Assembly: GCF_002205635.1 (NCBI RefSeq)
Contig: NZ_NISJ01000010.1
Span: forward strand, 92,001 to 156,000
Direction of reading: 5' to 3'
Source of the DNA: Sphingopyxis witflariensis
GTDB taxonomy: Bacteria > Pseudomonadota > Alphaproteobacteria > Sphingomonadales > Sphingomonadaceae
Length of the DNA stretch: 64,000 nucleotides
Both the position numbers and the translations under genes were made by a program. Within the stretch, counting starts at the first letter, position 1. Each line of letters opens with the position of its first letter. Shown here one piece after another: positions 1-8,746 of this stretch. The notes beneath the pieces are model-generated. The model was not told the DNA's origin. It did no database searches and saw only the letters and a list, made by a program, of their open reading frames with translations.

Positions 1-135
1 CGTGCACAATATCATCCCAACCGTTTTAGTTGACAACCAGCTGCCGGTTTTCGTGAGGATTCGCTAGCCCAATTTTTCTGCGGGGGGTGAAGGGATTTGT
101 TTGTACGCCCAGTGGAATATCTTTCGATGTCGTGA

Positions 136-1062
136 TCAGCGGGTGACGTCGTCGGGCAAATAATCGCGCACATAGTCGATGAAAGCGCGCAATTTGGGCA
201 TCACCTGCTTGCGGCTGGGGTAATAGAGGAACAAGCCGGAGGTTGAGGGGGCATGGTCGGTGAGCACCAGTTCGAGATCGCCCGACGCGACCAGTGCCTT
301 GGCGACGGGTTCGGCGAGCATGCCCATCGCGACCCCGGCGCGCACCGCGACCATCAGCGAGGTAAAATCGTTGACGATCACCGGTCCGGTGACCCCGATT
401 TCGAATTCGCGATTGCCGCGCGCGAATGTCCACGGCAGCATCGCGCCGCTGGCGAGGCGCATCCGGACACAGCGATGGCTTCGCAAATCCTCCGGGATTT
501 CGGGGCGGCCGTGCTTTTCGAGATAAGCGGGGGCGGCGGCAACGACAAAGCGGAACGGGCCGGTCAGACGCACGGCGATCATGTCGGCGTCGAGGGCTTC
601 GCCCATCCGTACCCCGGCGTCGAAGCCCCCGGCGCTCAGATCGGTCAGCGCATCTTCGGCGAAGATTTCCAGCTCGATGTCAGGATAAGCGTCGCAAAAG
701 CCAGCGATTATGGGTTCGAACAGCGGCTGCACTGCGCCGCGCATCAGGTTGATGCGCAACCGCCCGGCGGGGCGATTGCCGAGATTGCGCGCGGCTTCAT
801 AGGCATCGGTGAGCCCGGCATAGGCGGGGCCGGCGCGTTCGAGGAACATTTCGCCCGCCTGGGTCAGTCCGACGCTGCGCGTCGTGCGCATGAACAGGGG
901 CGAGCCGACACGCGCCTCCAGACCCTTGATCGTCTGGCTGATGGCCGAAGGAGAAACGCCAAGGTCGGCGGCCGCTGCGGAAAAGCTTCGCCGTTCCGCA
1001 ACGCGCAGGAAAGCCTCGATCCCGTCGAGCGCCCCATGGGGGATTGTTAAATCCTGCTTCAA
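136..1062 (-). CDS. LysR-family transcriptional regulator
   Basis: The 308-residue protein has the standard LysR layout: an N-terminal winged helix-turn-helix (about residues 12-70, including SFSAAAADLGVSPSAISQ and the following RVGSPLFMRTTR) and a C-terminal periplasmic-binding-like effector domain to the end. The length is typical of the family. It would bind DNA as a tetramer and respond to a small molecule that cannot be named here. It is divergent from the small exported protein at 1146, with about 80 bases between them, so that spacer probably holds its operator and the neighbour may be a target. There is no visible link to the catabolic island further right. Confidence 0.9.
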   Translation of the reverse strand: MKQDLTIPHGALDGIEAFLRVAERRSFSAAAADLGVSPSAISQTIKGLEARVGSPLFMRTTRSVGLTQAGEMFLERAGPAYAGLTDAYEAARNLGNRPAGRLRINLMRGAVQPLFEPIIAGFCDAYPDIELEIFAEDALTDLSAGGFDAGVRMGEALDADMIAVRLTGPFRFVVAAAPAYLEKHGRPEIPEDLRSHRCVRMRLASGAMLPWTFARGNREFEIGVTGPVIVNDFTSLMVAVRAGVAMGMLAEPVAKALVASGDLELVLTDHAPSTSGLFLYYPSRKQVMPKLRAFIDYVRDYLPDDVTR

Positions 1063-1145
1063 GCCACTTGCAGATTATAGAGGATTATCTAAGTGCGCAA
1101 TCGCAGCTAAAAAGGTTGCACAACGAAACGAAAGGAACCTCTCCC

Positions 1146-1481
1146 ATGGCCTATCAGCTCTCCGCTTTCCGCCGCTTTCCCACCGCTTTTGCCATTGTCG
1201 CCGCATCGGGCCTCGCTTTCGCCGGCTTGATGGCGTCTGCCTCGCCGGCCTATGCCCAGTCGGGCGGCGATTACCGCTGCGCCGGGCTTGCCGATCAGGC
1301 ACGCACCGCCGCCGACAGCACCGAAGGTGGCAAGCAGGCCAGCGCCAAGCGCTTCGTTTCGACCGGCAACAAGCTGTGCGAAGCGGGCAATGAGCGCGCC
1401 GCCGCCAAGCAATTCCGCGCCGCGCTGAAGCTCGCCGGCGTCACCGAAGCCCAAGCCGACAGCCAGGTTGCTGCCCGCTAA
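1146..1481 (+). CDS. Small exported protein, unknown function
   Basis: This is a 111-residue protein with a clear signal peptide. Residues 1-37 hold a basic start, a hydrophobic stretch (FAIVAASGLAFAGLMASAS) and an AYA-QS signal peptidase I site. The mature part is short, alanine- and lysine-rich, probably helical, and has two cysteines (YRCAGL and KLCEAG) that could form a disulfide in the periplasm. I chose the ATG at 1146 because it follows AAGGAA at good spacing and gives the signal peptide at the very N-terminus; an in-frame start 102 bases upstream would bury it. I do not recognise a named family. It may be controlled by the divergent LysR gene. Confidence 0.75.
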   Translation: MAYQLSAFRRFPTAFAIVAASGLAFAGLMASASPAYAQSGGDYRCAGLADQARTAADSTEGGKQASAKRFVSTGNKLCEAGNERAAAKQFRAALKLAGVTEAQADSQVAAR

Positions 1482-1547
1482 ACCCACGACGCACCAAAGA
1501 CACCCATCTCCGGTCCGTCCTCTCCCTTTCCCGACGGACATATAACT

Positions 1548-1575
1548 GGGGCGGCACCCGCAAAGGGGCCGCCCC
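1548..1575 (+). terminator. Hairpin terminator after the small exported protein
   Basis: An 8-bp perfect GC stem (GGGGCGGC / GCCGCCCC) with a 12-base loop starts 66 bases after the stop codon and is followed by GATTTATAT. It probably ends transcription of the upstream gene, although the T-run is weak. Confidence 0.6.
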
Positions 1576-1708
1576 GATTTATATGTGCGCCGGACAGTCG
1601 GCGTCAGGCTTTCCGCCGATAGCGGAAATACCAGATTTCATGCCCCTATTCAATTAAAATATTGTAAAATATAGATTTTATGGGGAATAATCCCAGTGGT
1701 AATCCAAC

Positions 1709-1730
1709 CAGCAATCACCCAGCAATCACC
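1709..1730. repeat. Perfect 11-bp tandem duplication
   Basis: CAGCAATCACC occurs twice back to back, about 20 bases before the truncated istB reading frame. It may be scar sequence from the old IS insertion or a slippage product; no function is evident. The rest of 1576-1753 is AT-rich and holds no gene I can support. Confidence 0.6.
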
Positions 1731-1753
1731 GGATTCTAGGGCGTAAAAACCTC

Positions 1754-2101
1754 GTGCCCACGGCACAAAGGCTCGCGTCGATGGTGACACGCCTCGAAGA
1801 GGAGACCCGGATCGGCAAGGGCGGGACCCTGGCGGCGCAGCTGTCGCGGCTCGACCTGATCGTGCTCGACGAGCTCGGTTATCTGCCGTTCGCCCGCTCC
1901 GGAGGGCAGTTGCTGTTCCACCTCATCAGCAAGCTTTATGAGCGCACCAGCGTCATCATCACCACCAACCTCGCCTTCGGCGAGTGGCCCACCGTCTTCG
2001 GTGATCCCAAGATGACTACGGCGCTGCTCGACCGCGTCACCCACCACTGCGATATCATCGAGACGGGCAACGACAGCTGGCGCTTCAAAAACCGCAGCTG
2101 A
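1754..2101 (+). pseudogene. istB: IS21 helper ATPase IstB, C-terminal fragment
   Basis: About 115 residues match the C-terminal half of IstB, the AAA+ ATPase that helps the IS21-family transposase. Visible are the Walker B stretch [12 protein letters not shown], the sensor region [13 protein letters not shown] and the terminal [16 protein letters not shown]. The Walker A half (about 120 residues) is missing, there is no upstream istA, and the frame opens with GTG in the middle of the domain. It is a dead remnant of an IS21 element. Confidence 0.85.
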
Positions 2102-2305
2102 CCGCCACCTTCGGCGCCTTCAAAAATCTATCTTGCGCTGCGCGCGCCTCCGGTCGGGCTACGCCCGCCCTCCGCCGCACGCAGCGCAAGGCGACCCTCA
2201 ACTAACCAGCATCATATCCGAAAAAGGGGTCCCTCTTCGACGCCGATCGGGGGTCCCTTTTGAACGCCGTTTGACATCGCTGGCTTTCCTCCCCGGTCCT
2301 GACGA

Positions 2306-2525
2306 GATCGCGCGGTCGAGCAGCGCCGTAGCCATCTTGGGATCACCGAAGATGATGGGCCAGTCTGCTAACGCGGGGTTTGTAGTGATGTGCACACTGA
2401 AGCGCTCATAGGCCTTGCTGATCAGAGGGAGCAGCGCCCTCCCTTCGTCTGAAGGGCGGATATCCAAGCTTATCGAGCAGCATCAGGTCGAGCCGTAACA
2501 ACTGCTTTGCCAAGGTCCCGATCTT
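2306..2525 (-). pseudogene. Second, decayed and frameshifted istB remnant
   Basis: On the minus strand, one frame reads KIGTLAKQLLRLDLMLLDKLGYPPF and the next frame continues ALLPLISKAYERFSVHITTN and WPIIFGDPKMATALLDRAI. Together these are the same IstB segment as in the plus-strand fragment at 1754, but joined by a frameshift near 2440 and with substitutions at conserved sites (DEL to DKL, LPF to PPF). The opposite orientation and the higher decay suggest a separate, older copy. Confidence 0.75.
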
Positions 2526-2970
2526 GCCGGCCCAGGTCCCTCTTAGCGGCGTGTCGCCATTTCTGATGTGGCGGATGCTGCGTTTCCGGCGCGGACAAGT
2601 CTGCCGGCAAATCAGGATCGAGCGCTTTGCGGGGTTGCGATCAAACTTCATTTTCCGATCAATCAGCCCAACTCAAGGGGCGAATTGAAAAGCAAACTGG
2701 GCGAAAACGTTATTATATTGACAATTATGACCACTTGGGGGATTTATGCCTGAATGCTGGCGCAGACCAGTTGAAACTATGCGGATTTCGGGGCTGGCTT
2801 GAGCTAGTCGACGGGAGGATGGAAAATCATATATTTTTGAAGATTTTAGCCGTGTGTGCGGCGCCTACCGCTTAGCCGCTGGGCACGCTGCATGTCTGCG
2901 CCTCAAAGATCACAGCCCGCAAAAATAAGGATGCGCGCCGAGACGCGCGAATGGGAAGGGAGAGACTGAA
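2526..2970. other. Intergenic region before the first TonB receptor
   Basis: No gene is supported here; the short open frames lack family resemblance and good start sites. The AT-rich stretch 2710-2730 (TTATTATATTGACAATTATG) may be promoter DNA or a degenerate copy of the operator described at 33446. The receptor start at 2971 is preceded by AAGGGAGAG. Confidence 0.5.
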
Positions 2971-5211
2971 GTGATTAATCGATCAAACCAGCTTGCCACA
3001 GTGTCCGCGTTGGCAATGGCGGGCATCATGCTCGGTGTATCGACGTCTGCCAGCGCGGCTGACACTATCGAGGGAAGCGAGGCGCCAGCAAGCCGTGATG
3101 CCTCGGCCAACACCGATGGAAGTTCGACGGGGCTAAACGAAATTATTGTGACAGCTCAGAAGCGGTCCCAGAATCTCCAAGATGTTCCTGCAGTAATTAA
3201 CGCGCTCGACGCGGGCATGATCGAGGATCGCCAGATTGGCGGTCTTGAAGAGCTTCAGGGGGCGGTTGCGGGCCTCAAGTTCGACCCTGTTTCCGGCAAC
3301 TCCAACATTTCCATTCGCGGCGTCGGCACCACCTTCACGACCGGCGCGGGCGAAAATTCGGTCTCCTTGCATCTCGACGGCGTCTATCTTTCGAGCCCTC
3401 AGGGCGCTGGCCTCGGCCAGTTCGACCTTGGCGGGATCGAAGTGCTGCGTGGCCCGCAAGGGACACTTTACGGCAAGAATTCCACGGCGGGTATCGTCAA
3501 CTTCATATCGGCGGCGCCTACCCGCGAGTTCGAAGCGGGCGTTACGGCGGGCTACGGGAATTATGACGACCTCAAAGGCTCGGCTTATGTCAGCGGCCCG
3601 CTTAGCGACGGAGTGCGCGCGCGGCTCTACATCGAAGGTGGCCAACGAGACGGCTATGTCAAGAATCTCCAGACCGGCCAGGATCTCGACGATCTGCGCT
3701 ACATCGGTGGCCGCTTCGGCATCGACGCCGACGTGTCGCCCGGGTGGTATATGGAAGCGCGCCTGACCTACCGGCGCGAAGCCAGCAACGGCCCGGTGCG
3801 TCAGCCCTATGACCTCAATCGCCTGTCCTTGCCGATCCAGGATACGATCGTCACCCCTCGCCGGTTGAACTCCCCGCTCATTTTTGACGGCAATCGGTCC
3901 ATCGCGCTGGCATCGCTGAAAAACACGTTCGATCTCGGCGGCAACGTAAGTCTTGTCTCGATCACCGGCGCTTCTCGCCTGCGCGTCAATTACAATTCGC
4001 TGGACTCGTTGGCGCAAGGAAATCCCAATGACCCGATCTTTGCAAATCTGACCATTCCGATCGCCCAGGGTGTCCGGGTTTCGACCTTCTCACAGGAATT
4101 CAACCTCAAGGGCGACAGTGGGCCGGTGGACTGGCTGGTGGGGGCCTTTTACTATAATGAAATCAACCGAACGACCGGCTCAGTTACCCTCGACGGTCGG
4201 CTGCTTGGCAGCCCGTCCGCACTCATCCGTGTGTCCAACGGCCGCTCGAAGCGCGAAAGCGCCTCCATATTCGCAGATGCCACGATCAGCGTGAGCGACG
4301 CTACCCGGCTGTTTGGTGGCGTCCGGGGTCTTTACGAGCGGTCGCAAAATGATCTGTTGGTGACGTTCCAGCTTCCCGGCGGCACGGTCGTTCAGACCGA
4401 TTGCAGTCCGGGCGCACCGCTTCAGCGCGTGACCGACTGGTCGGCTACGGGACGCATAGGCCTGCAGCATGATCTGTCGGACGATGTCATGGCCTATGGG
4501 CAGCTGTCGCGTGGGTACAAGTCCGGCGGCTTTTCCAACAGTACCTGCGGCAATCAATATAAACCGGAAACGGTCAACGCCATCGAGACGGGACTCAAGG
4601 CGCGGTTTCTTGACAGGCGCGCGACACTGAATTTTGCGGCCTTCTACTATGATTACAAGAATATCTCGGTCGAGCAGTCGACGATATTCGGGACCAATGT
4701 CGTAGGCGCTCCGAAAAGCGAGATCTACGGGCTGGACATCGACGGGCGGCTGCAGGTCAATGATATGCTGAGCTTCGATGGCAACGCGAGCTTCGTCCAC
4801 AGCGAATATAAGCGCTTCCTGTCGACGGGTGGCGCGATCTTTGGCGAGCCCGATGGTACCGATTTGGCGGGACGGGCTCTCAACAAGGCTCCGGGTGCGT
4901 CCGGTACGATCGGAACGCAACTCGAATTTCCCGTCGGCTCGGGCAAGATCACGCTTCGCGGCGAGGCCTATTTCACAAGCGGATACCGCCTCCGCGAATA
5001 TAATGATCCCTCGCTGCGGCAGAATGCATATGAACTGTATAATGCATTCGTGACGTACGAACCCAATGATTTGGTCACCGTGCGTGGCTTTGTCCGGAAC
5101 ATCACCAAGACAAATTATATCCAGGGGACTGTGGTGCAGCTCAATGGGGTCACGGGGGTCTATAATCCGCCACGCACCTATGGTGTGGAACTGGCACTGA
5201 AAATCCGCTGA
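2971..5211 (+). CDS. TonB-dependent outer-membrane receptor (first of three)
   Basis: This 746-residue protein carries a signal peptide (cleavage near SASAADT), a TonB box (EIIVTAQKR), a plug domain with the IRGVG and IEVLRGPQGTLYGKN signatures at roughly residues 115-170, and a 22-strand-type beta-barrel ending in the aromatic-terminated strand of the family (YGVELALKIR). It would import a large or scarce substrate using TonB energy. There is no N-terminal STN signalling domain. The start is a GTG after AAGGGAGAG. It leads the catabolic island, with an APH-type kinase 67 bases downstream, so uptake of the island's substrate is the likely job. In sphingomonads such receptors commonly sit beside aromatic, terpenoid or steroid catabolic genes. 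Confidence 0.93.
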   Translation: MINRSNQLATVSALAMAGIMLGVSTSASAADTIEGSEAPASRDASANTDGSSTGLNEIIVTAQKRSQNLQDVPAVINALDAGMIEDRQIGGLEELQGAVAGLKFDPVSGNSNISIRGVGTTFTTGAGENSVSLHLDGVYLSSPQGAGLGQFDLGGIEVLRGPQGTLYGKNSTAGIVNFISAAPTREFEAGVTAGYGNYDDLKGSAYVSGPLSDGVRARLYIEGGQRDGYVKNLQTGQDLDDLRYIGGRFGIDADVSPGWYMEARLTYRREASNGPVRQPYDLNRLSLPIQDTIVTPRRLNSPLIFDGNRSIALASLKNTFDLGGNVSLVSITGASRLRVNYNSLDSLAQGNPNDPIFANLTIPIAQGVRVSTFSQEFNLKGDSGPVDWLVGAFYYNEINRTTGSVTLDGRLLGSPSALIRVSNGRSKRESASIFADATISVSDATRLFGGVRGLYERSQNDLLVTFQLPGGTVVQTDCSPGAPLQRVTDWSATGRIGLQHDLSDDVMAYGQLSRGYKSGGFSNSTCGNQYKPETVNAIETGLKARFLDRRATLNFAAFYYDYKNISVEQSTIFGTNVVGAPKSEIYGLDIDGRLQVNDMLSFDGNASFVHSEYKRFLSTGGAIFGEPDGTDLAGRALNKAPGASGTIGTQLEFPVGSGKITLRGEAYFTSGYRLREYNDPSLRQNAYELYNAFVTYEPNDLVTVRGFVRNITKTNYIQGTVVQLNGVTGVYNPPRTYGVELALKIR

Positions 5212-5218
5212 GGCACCA

Positions 5219-5240
5219 GGGCCGGCCTGCGGGCCGGCCC
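5219..5240 (+). terminator. Hairpin after the first TonB receptor gene
   Basis: The 8-bp perfect stem GGGCCGGC / GCCGGCCC with a 6-base loop lies 8 bases after the stop codon. There is no T-run, so it may act as a 3'-end stabiliser or partial attenuator before the downstream kinase gene rather than as a full terminator. Confidence 0.5.
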
Positions 5241-5278
5241 GTCGCCGAAGAATATTGAACACGGAAAGTTGATTTGAA

Positions 5279-6376
5279 ATGAGTGCGGAAACTGAAGAAT
5301 TGCAGGGGTTCTACGACAAGTCGGTCGCGGCTGCGAAGTCGGGCTACCCGGAAATTGACGCAGATCGGCTGGCAGCCTTCATTGCTGCGCAGCCCGGCAT
5401 CGAAGGCCCCGTCACGCTCAGCAATTTCATTGTCCCGCAATCATCCGGTGCCAGCAACGGCATTCTGTTGTTCACGGCCGAGTTCGGGCGGAGCGGCGAG
5501 CGTCGCCGGGAAGACATGGTCGCGCGTTACGCACCTGGCACGACCATGATCAAGCAGAAGAGCTTTTCTGACGAGTTCCTGACTCTCGTCGCGGCATACA
5601 AGCGCGGTCTGCCCGTGCCCGAGCCGCTATGGCTTGACGCGGACGGTTCCGCTGTCGGCTATCCGTCCTTCGTCATGGCGCGGATCGAGGGCACGCCTCC
5701 CGCGTCCGCAATGTACTCCAAGGGGCCGCTCGCCGACGTCAGTCCGGAAGCGCGCAAGGCGATGATGCTCGAGGCCGCTGGCTTTCATGGTCGCCTGCGC
5801 CGCGAGGCGATCGGACGCGACGAACTGCCGCATCTGCTCGCGCGCGGCAGCGGTGAAACCGATATCGAACGCGAACTCAACTGGTTCCTCGCGGAAGCAA
5901 GGCTAAGCTCCGAGCCGGACGATCCGAAGCTCGAGCCCATCGTCGAGGCTCACCGCTGGATGGTGGCGCACCAGCCAGCCGTTCGCGAGGGAACGCTTGT
6001 ACAGGGCGATTCGCAGATCGCGAATGTGATGTTTCGCGACGGGCGGCTTGCGGCTGTGCTCGATTGGGAACTCGCCTATCTCGGCCATAATGAGGCCGAT
6101 CTTGCGCTCATCGTCTTCCTCACCGAGACGATGAAACAGCTCGACAAGCATGTCGACGGGACACCGACCGAGGCAGAATATCTTGCTCGGTTCGAGGAAG
6201 AGGCCGGCGCTCCGGCGGAACATTATGACTTTTTCAAACTGTTTCCTCTCTTCAAGACGCAGTGCATCCTGCTATCGGGGCGGAGCTTCCAGCCAGCCTT
6301 CGAACAGGTCTGGACCTATTATCTCGCCCACCTTCATGCCGAACTCGCCAACGCGAAACGCATATACGGCGATTGA
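5279..6376 (+). CDS. APH-type phosphotransferase (kinase 1 of 5)
   Basis: This 365-residue protein has the aminoglycoside phosphotransferase fold: an N-terminal ATP lobe, the catalytic loop at about residue 242 (VQGDSQIANVMF) and the metal-binding LDWELAYLG segment. The usual HGD of the loop reads QGD, an atypical His-to-Gln change, while the catalytic Asp and the following Asn are kept. In bacterial catabolic islands this family does not confer drug resistance; the nearest characterised relatives I know of are the kinase parts of ACAD10/ACAD11, which phosphorylate hydroxyacyl-CoA. The gene follows the TonB receptor and converges on a DUF7064-type gene. The true substrate is unknown. Confidence 0.85.
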   Translation: MSAETEELQGFYDKSVAAAKSGYPEIDADRLAAFIAAQPGIEGPVTLSNFIVPQSSGASNGILLFTAEFGRSGERRREDMVARYAPGTTMIKQKSFSDEFLTLVAAYKRGLPVPEPLWLDADGSAVGYPSFVMARIEGTPPASAMYSKGPLADVSPEARKAMMLEAAGFHGRLRREAIGRDELPHLLARGSGETDIERELNWFLAEARLSSEPDDPKLEPIVEAHRWMVAHQPAVREGTLVQGDSQIANVMFRDGRLAAVLDWELAYLGHNEADLALIVFLTETMKQLDKHVDGTPTEAEYLARFEEEAGAPAEHYDFFKLFPLFKTQCILLSGRSFQPAFEQVWTYYLAHLHAELANAKRIYGD

Positions 6377-6433
6377 CGCCGTGGATCGGGGCATGGCGGA
6401 CAGCACCCGGCCCGAGAAGCAACACAATGGACA

Positions 6434-6465
6434 GGGGCCGCGCAGCTTGCCAGCTGCGCGGCCCC
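6434..6465. terminator. Strong bidirectional hairpin between convergent genes
   Basis: A 13-bp perfect stem (GGGGCCGCGCAGC / GCTGCGCGGCCCC) with a 6-base loop sits 58 bases after the kinase stop. It is placed to stop transcription from the kinase side. Confidence 0.7.
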
Positions 6466-6533
6466 TCTATCATTAGCATCGGGTCCGGCACTTTCGCGCA
6501 TTCTCAAACGCGATTGCCCGCTGGGCGTCGCCG

Positions 6534-6561
6534 TGCCGGCGCCGTTTTCCGGGCGCCGGCA
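6534..6561 (-). terminator. Hairpin after the DUF7064-type gene
   Basis: The 10-bp perfect stem TGCCGGCGCC / GGCGCCGGCA with an 8-base loop begins 14 bases beyond the stop codon of the minus-strand gene that ends at 6575. Confidence 0.6.
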
Positions 6562-6574
6562 ACCCACATCGATT

Positions 6575-7576
6575 TCAAATAATATAATCCTCGGCCTTGC
6601 TGAGCCCCTCGGCAATCGCAAGAAAACTGACGTCCGCCTGGTTCGGGATATATGAACCCCGGCCAGGGTTCGTGCACATTTCGAGATCGACGAACCCTGT
6701 TTTCCCGCCATATTCAAAGGTCGAGATATTGTCCTGCGAGAATGTGCCCATCGCCGGCAGAGGTGTGAGGAACCCCTGAACGACCTTGGATTCGATCCTG
6801 AGCTGCTCGCCGGACTCAAGCGTCATGATGCCGATGCTCCCGAGCGGAGTCAGGCCATCATAATCAAAGGTCACGGCAACCCGCAGGTTGGTGATCGCCT
6901 CCTGCTTGCCGTTGCGATCGACGAAGCCCATTGTCATCGGGGTCGTTTCGTTGAAATCGAGAAAGAAGCCCGCGAAGCTGAGTTCGGAACCACAGGTGCC
7001 GGTGTACATGCGATATCGATGCATCATGGGCGCGCTGTCGCTGCGCTTCCCCCATGACCGGTCGCGATGGGCAAGAGCGTCAATTTCATATTCATTGTCG
7101 CCAATTCGGACTTTCCCGCGAATGCGGCCGCCGCATTCGAGGTGACCATCGGAATTGGTAGCTTCTTCGAAATGCTCTGTATTCTTGCCCGACGGCCAGT
7201 TGCGCGGTGTATAGAAGCTCTCGTAAAATTCGATATCAGCCGAAGACTCAGGCTCGTCCCAGGTGTAGCGCATCCTGCCGTCGCCGAGAGCCTCGGCCGT
7301 GTGGCTGCCAACGACCTGCTTGCGGGACTGGCGCGCGTCCGCACCTAATTTTACCTCGTTGCGCGGGGCGCTGTTGAGGACAAATCGTTCACCGCCCGTC
7401 TTGAAGACGAACAGCATCAGCTGGCCCGTGCCCTTGTTCGGCTTCTGGCCGATGCGATGGAAGCCTCCCACGCCCAATTTGACATCATAGAACCAGTAGC
7501 AATCGCTCTCCTGCCAGCTAGGTTCGTCGCTGAACTGGTGCGGGCAATCCCAATGATCCGAGAACACGGCTTCCAT
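6575..7576 (-). CDS. DUF7064/DUF7065-type beta-rich protein (1 of 3)
   Basis: This 333-residue protein has no signal peptide or membrane segment. It shares with the proteins at 8743 and 11393 an N-terminal pattern (WQES...GGFHRIGQKPN) and a central motif (HRDRSWGKR at about residue 170), recalling the DHxWG motif of the CrtC/AttH/tocopherol-cyclase lipocalin-like fold. I identify it from recalled patterns as the family called DUF7064/DUF7065; no enzymatic role is established as far as I know. All three copies in this window sit beside APH-type kinases, suggesting they act on the same substrate, perhaps as hydratase, lyase or isomerase. It converges on kinase 1 and is followed 39 bases upstream by kinase 2, on the same strand. 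Confidence 0.7.
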   Translation of the reverse strand: MEAVFSDHWDCPHQFSDEPSWQESDCYWFYDVKLGVGGFHRIGQKPNKGTGQLMLFVFKTGGERFVLNSAPRNEVKLGADARQSRKQVVGSHTAEALGDGRMRYTWDEPESSADIEFYESFYTPRNWPSGKNTEHFEEATNSDGHLECGGRIRGKVRIGDNEYEIDALAHRDRSWGKRSDSAPMMHRYRMYTGTCGSELSFAGFFLDFNETTPMTMGFVDRNGKQEAITNLRVAVTFDYDGLTPLGSIGIMTLESGEQLRIESKVVQGFLTPLPAMGTFSQDNISTFEYGGKTGFVDLEMCTNPGRGSYIPNQADVSFLAIAEGLSKAEDYII

Positions 7577-7615
7577 TACCTCAATCCCTTCTTTTCTGTT
7601 TGTAATGACTAAAGA

Positions 7616-8746
7616 TCACGCCCCCGCACCGGCCATGCCATTGACCATCGCCATGAAACCTTCGCCCGGCGATGCGTCCGGCATACCGAGTTTGCGCGCC
7701 ATCAGCATCGTCGCGGGATTGTTTGTCAGCACGTCCGTCCCCGCTGGCATCCGCCCTTCGCCGACGAGGCGATCCGAGAAGCGAATTCCCACGATGTTCA
7801 TGCGGAACCAGGCGAGCATCGAATAATAGTCCAGATCGGCAACCGGCCGACCGCGTTCGGCTTCGTAATGGGCGATGATCTCGGCGCGGCTTGGCAGACC
7901 CTCGAGCCGCGCTACCCCCGACAGCGTCGAGAAATTTTCCTCGGCCTCGAGCCACCATGCGAGATCTGCTTCGCCGGGACCGAGGGAAGCCATTTCGAAG
8001 TCGATCAGGGCTGCTACGCTGAGGTCGGGTCCGAACATCATATTGGCAGGTGTCGGATCGCCCCAAAGGACGCTGACATCGGTGTCCCGGGGCTTGTTTG
8101 CCATGAGATAGTCGAGGGCGGCGTCGGCAACTTCGAGCCGGCGACCAGCTTTGGCCCAGATATACCAGTCTCTGGTCCAGGCAAGGAACTGATCGATGCC
8201 GGGTTCGCCCCGCTGGCGGTCGTCCAGAAAGGAAAAGCCTTGCCGCCAGTCGATCCGGTGGAGCCGCGCCAGCGTTCCGATCGCTCGCAGCCATATCTCG
8301 CGTCGCTGTTCGATCGGCAAATCGGCGAGCCACCCTTCGACGTTATAATTCGGCACCTGGTCAACGACCCGTCCTTCGATCGCCTCCATCACGAGGAAGG
8401 GGCTCCCTATCGGCGCCGGGTCGGGTTCGACACCGAGCGCGCGCGGGGCAGGAATATGGGGGTGGAGCGCGAGCGCCTCCATCATCCGGTGCGGCAGCCT
8501 GATATCGGCGTCCAGGAAGAGGTCCGTCCCGGCGAGTTGTCGCCTGATGACGAGTGCGCGTTCACGATGTTCGCCATCGGCTTCATAAGCCATGGTAGCG
8601 AACATCGTTTCAGCGGAATTACCCGTGCCGCTGGGAAAACGCAGGGGCGACAAGGTCAGGTCGCCCAGATCGGCGAATTTCTGCCGCAACCAGGCCTGAA
8701 GGCCTTTCCGCATCGCCTCGCGGTCGATCGTCTGCGAGCCGCTCAT
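7616..8746 (-). CDS. APH-type phosphotransferase (kinase 2 of 5)
   Basis: This 376-residue kinase of the aminoglycoside phosphotransferase fold has a catalytic loop at about residue 228 reading LWGDPTPANMMF (Trp where His is usual) and metal-binding Asp in LIDFEMASLGPGEADLAW. I chose the start at 8746 because it overlaps the stop of the upstream gene by four bases (ATGA); this implies translational coupling with the DUF7064-type gene and so a shared pathway step. A longer frame to 8893 would run deep into that neighbour. The protein would act in the cytoplasm on a small hydroxylated substrate or its CoA ester; the exact target is not known. Confidence 0.85.
   Translation of the reverse strand: MSGSQTIDREAMRKGLQAWLRQKFADLGDLTLSPLRFPSGTGNSAETMFATMAYEADGEHRERALVIRRQLAGTDLFLDADIRLPHRMMEALALHPHIPAPRALGVEPDPAPIGSPFLVMEAIEGRVVDQVPNYNVEGWLADLPIEQRREIWLRAIGTLARLHRIDWRQGFSFLDDRQRGEPGIDQFLAWTRDWYIWAKAGRRLEVADAALDYLMANKPRDTDVSVLWGDPTPANMMFGPDLSVAALIDFEMASLGPGEADLAWWLEAEENFSTLSGVARLEGLPSRAEIIAHYEAERGRPVADLDYYSMLAWFRMNIVGIRFSDRLVGEGRMPAGTDVLTNNPATMLMARKLGMPDASPGEGFMAMVNGMAGAGA

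Noticed and set aside
1..135. Gene at the left edge
   Set aside because: Only antisense or very short frames without motifs occur here; I see nothing supportable.
2710..2730. Operator-like string TTATTATATTGACAATTATG
   Set aside because: It resembles the site at 33446 but is one base short of the spacing and lies about 240 bases from the nearest start, so it was not counted in the set.
2627..2875. An 82-codon plus-strand frame before the first TonB receptor
   Set aside because: No ribosome-binding site, no family resemblance and atypical composition; it spans promoter-like DNA.
5279..6376. Aminoglycoside resistance gene
   Set aside because: The fold is that of APH, but there are five divergent copies inside a CoA catabolic island, one strongly like ACAD10/11 kinases, so antibiotic modification is unlikely.
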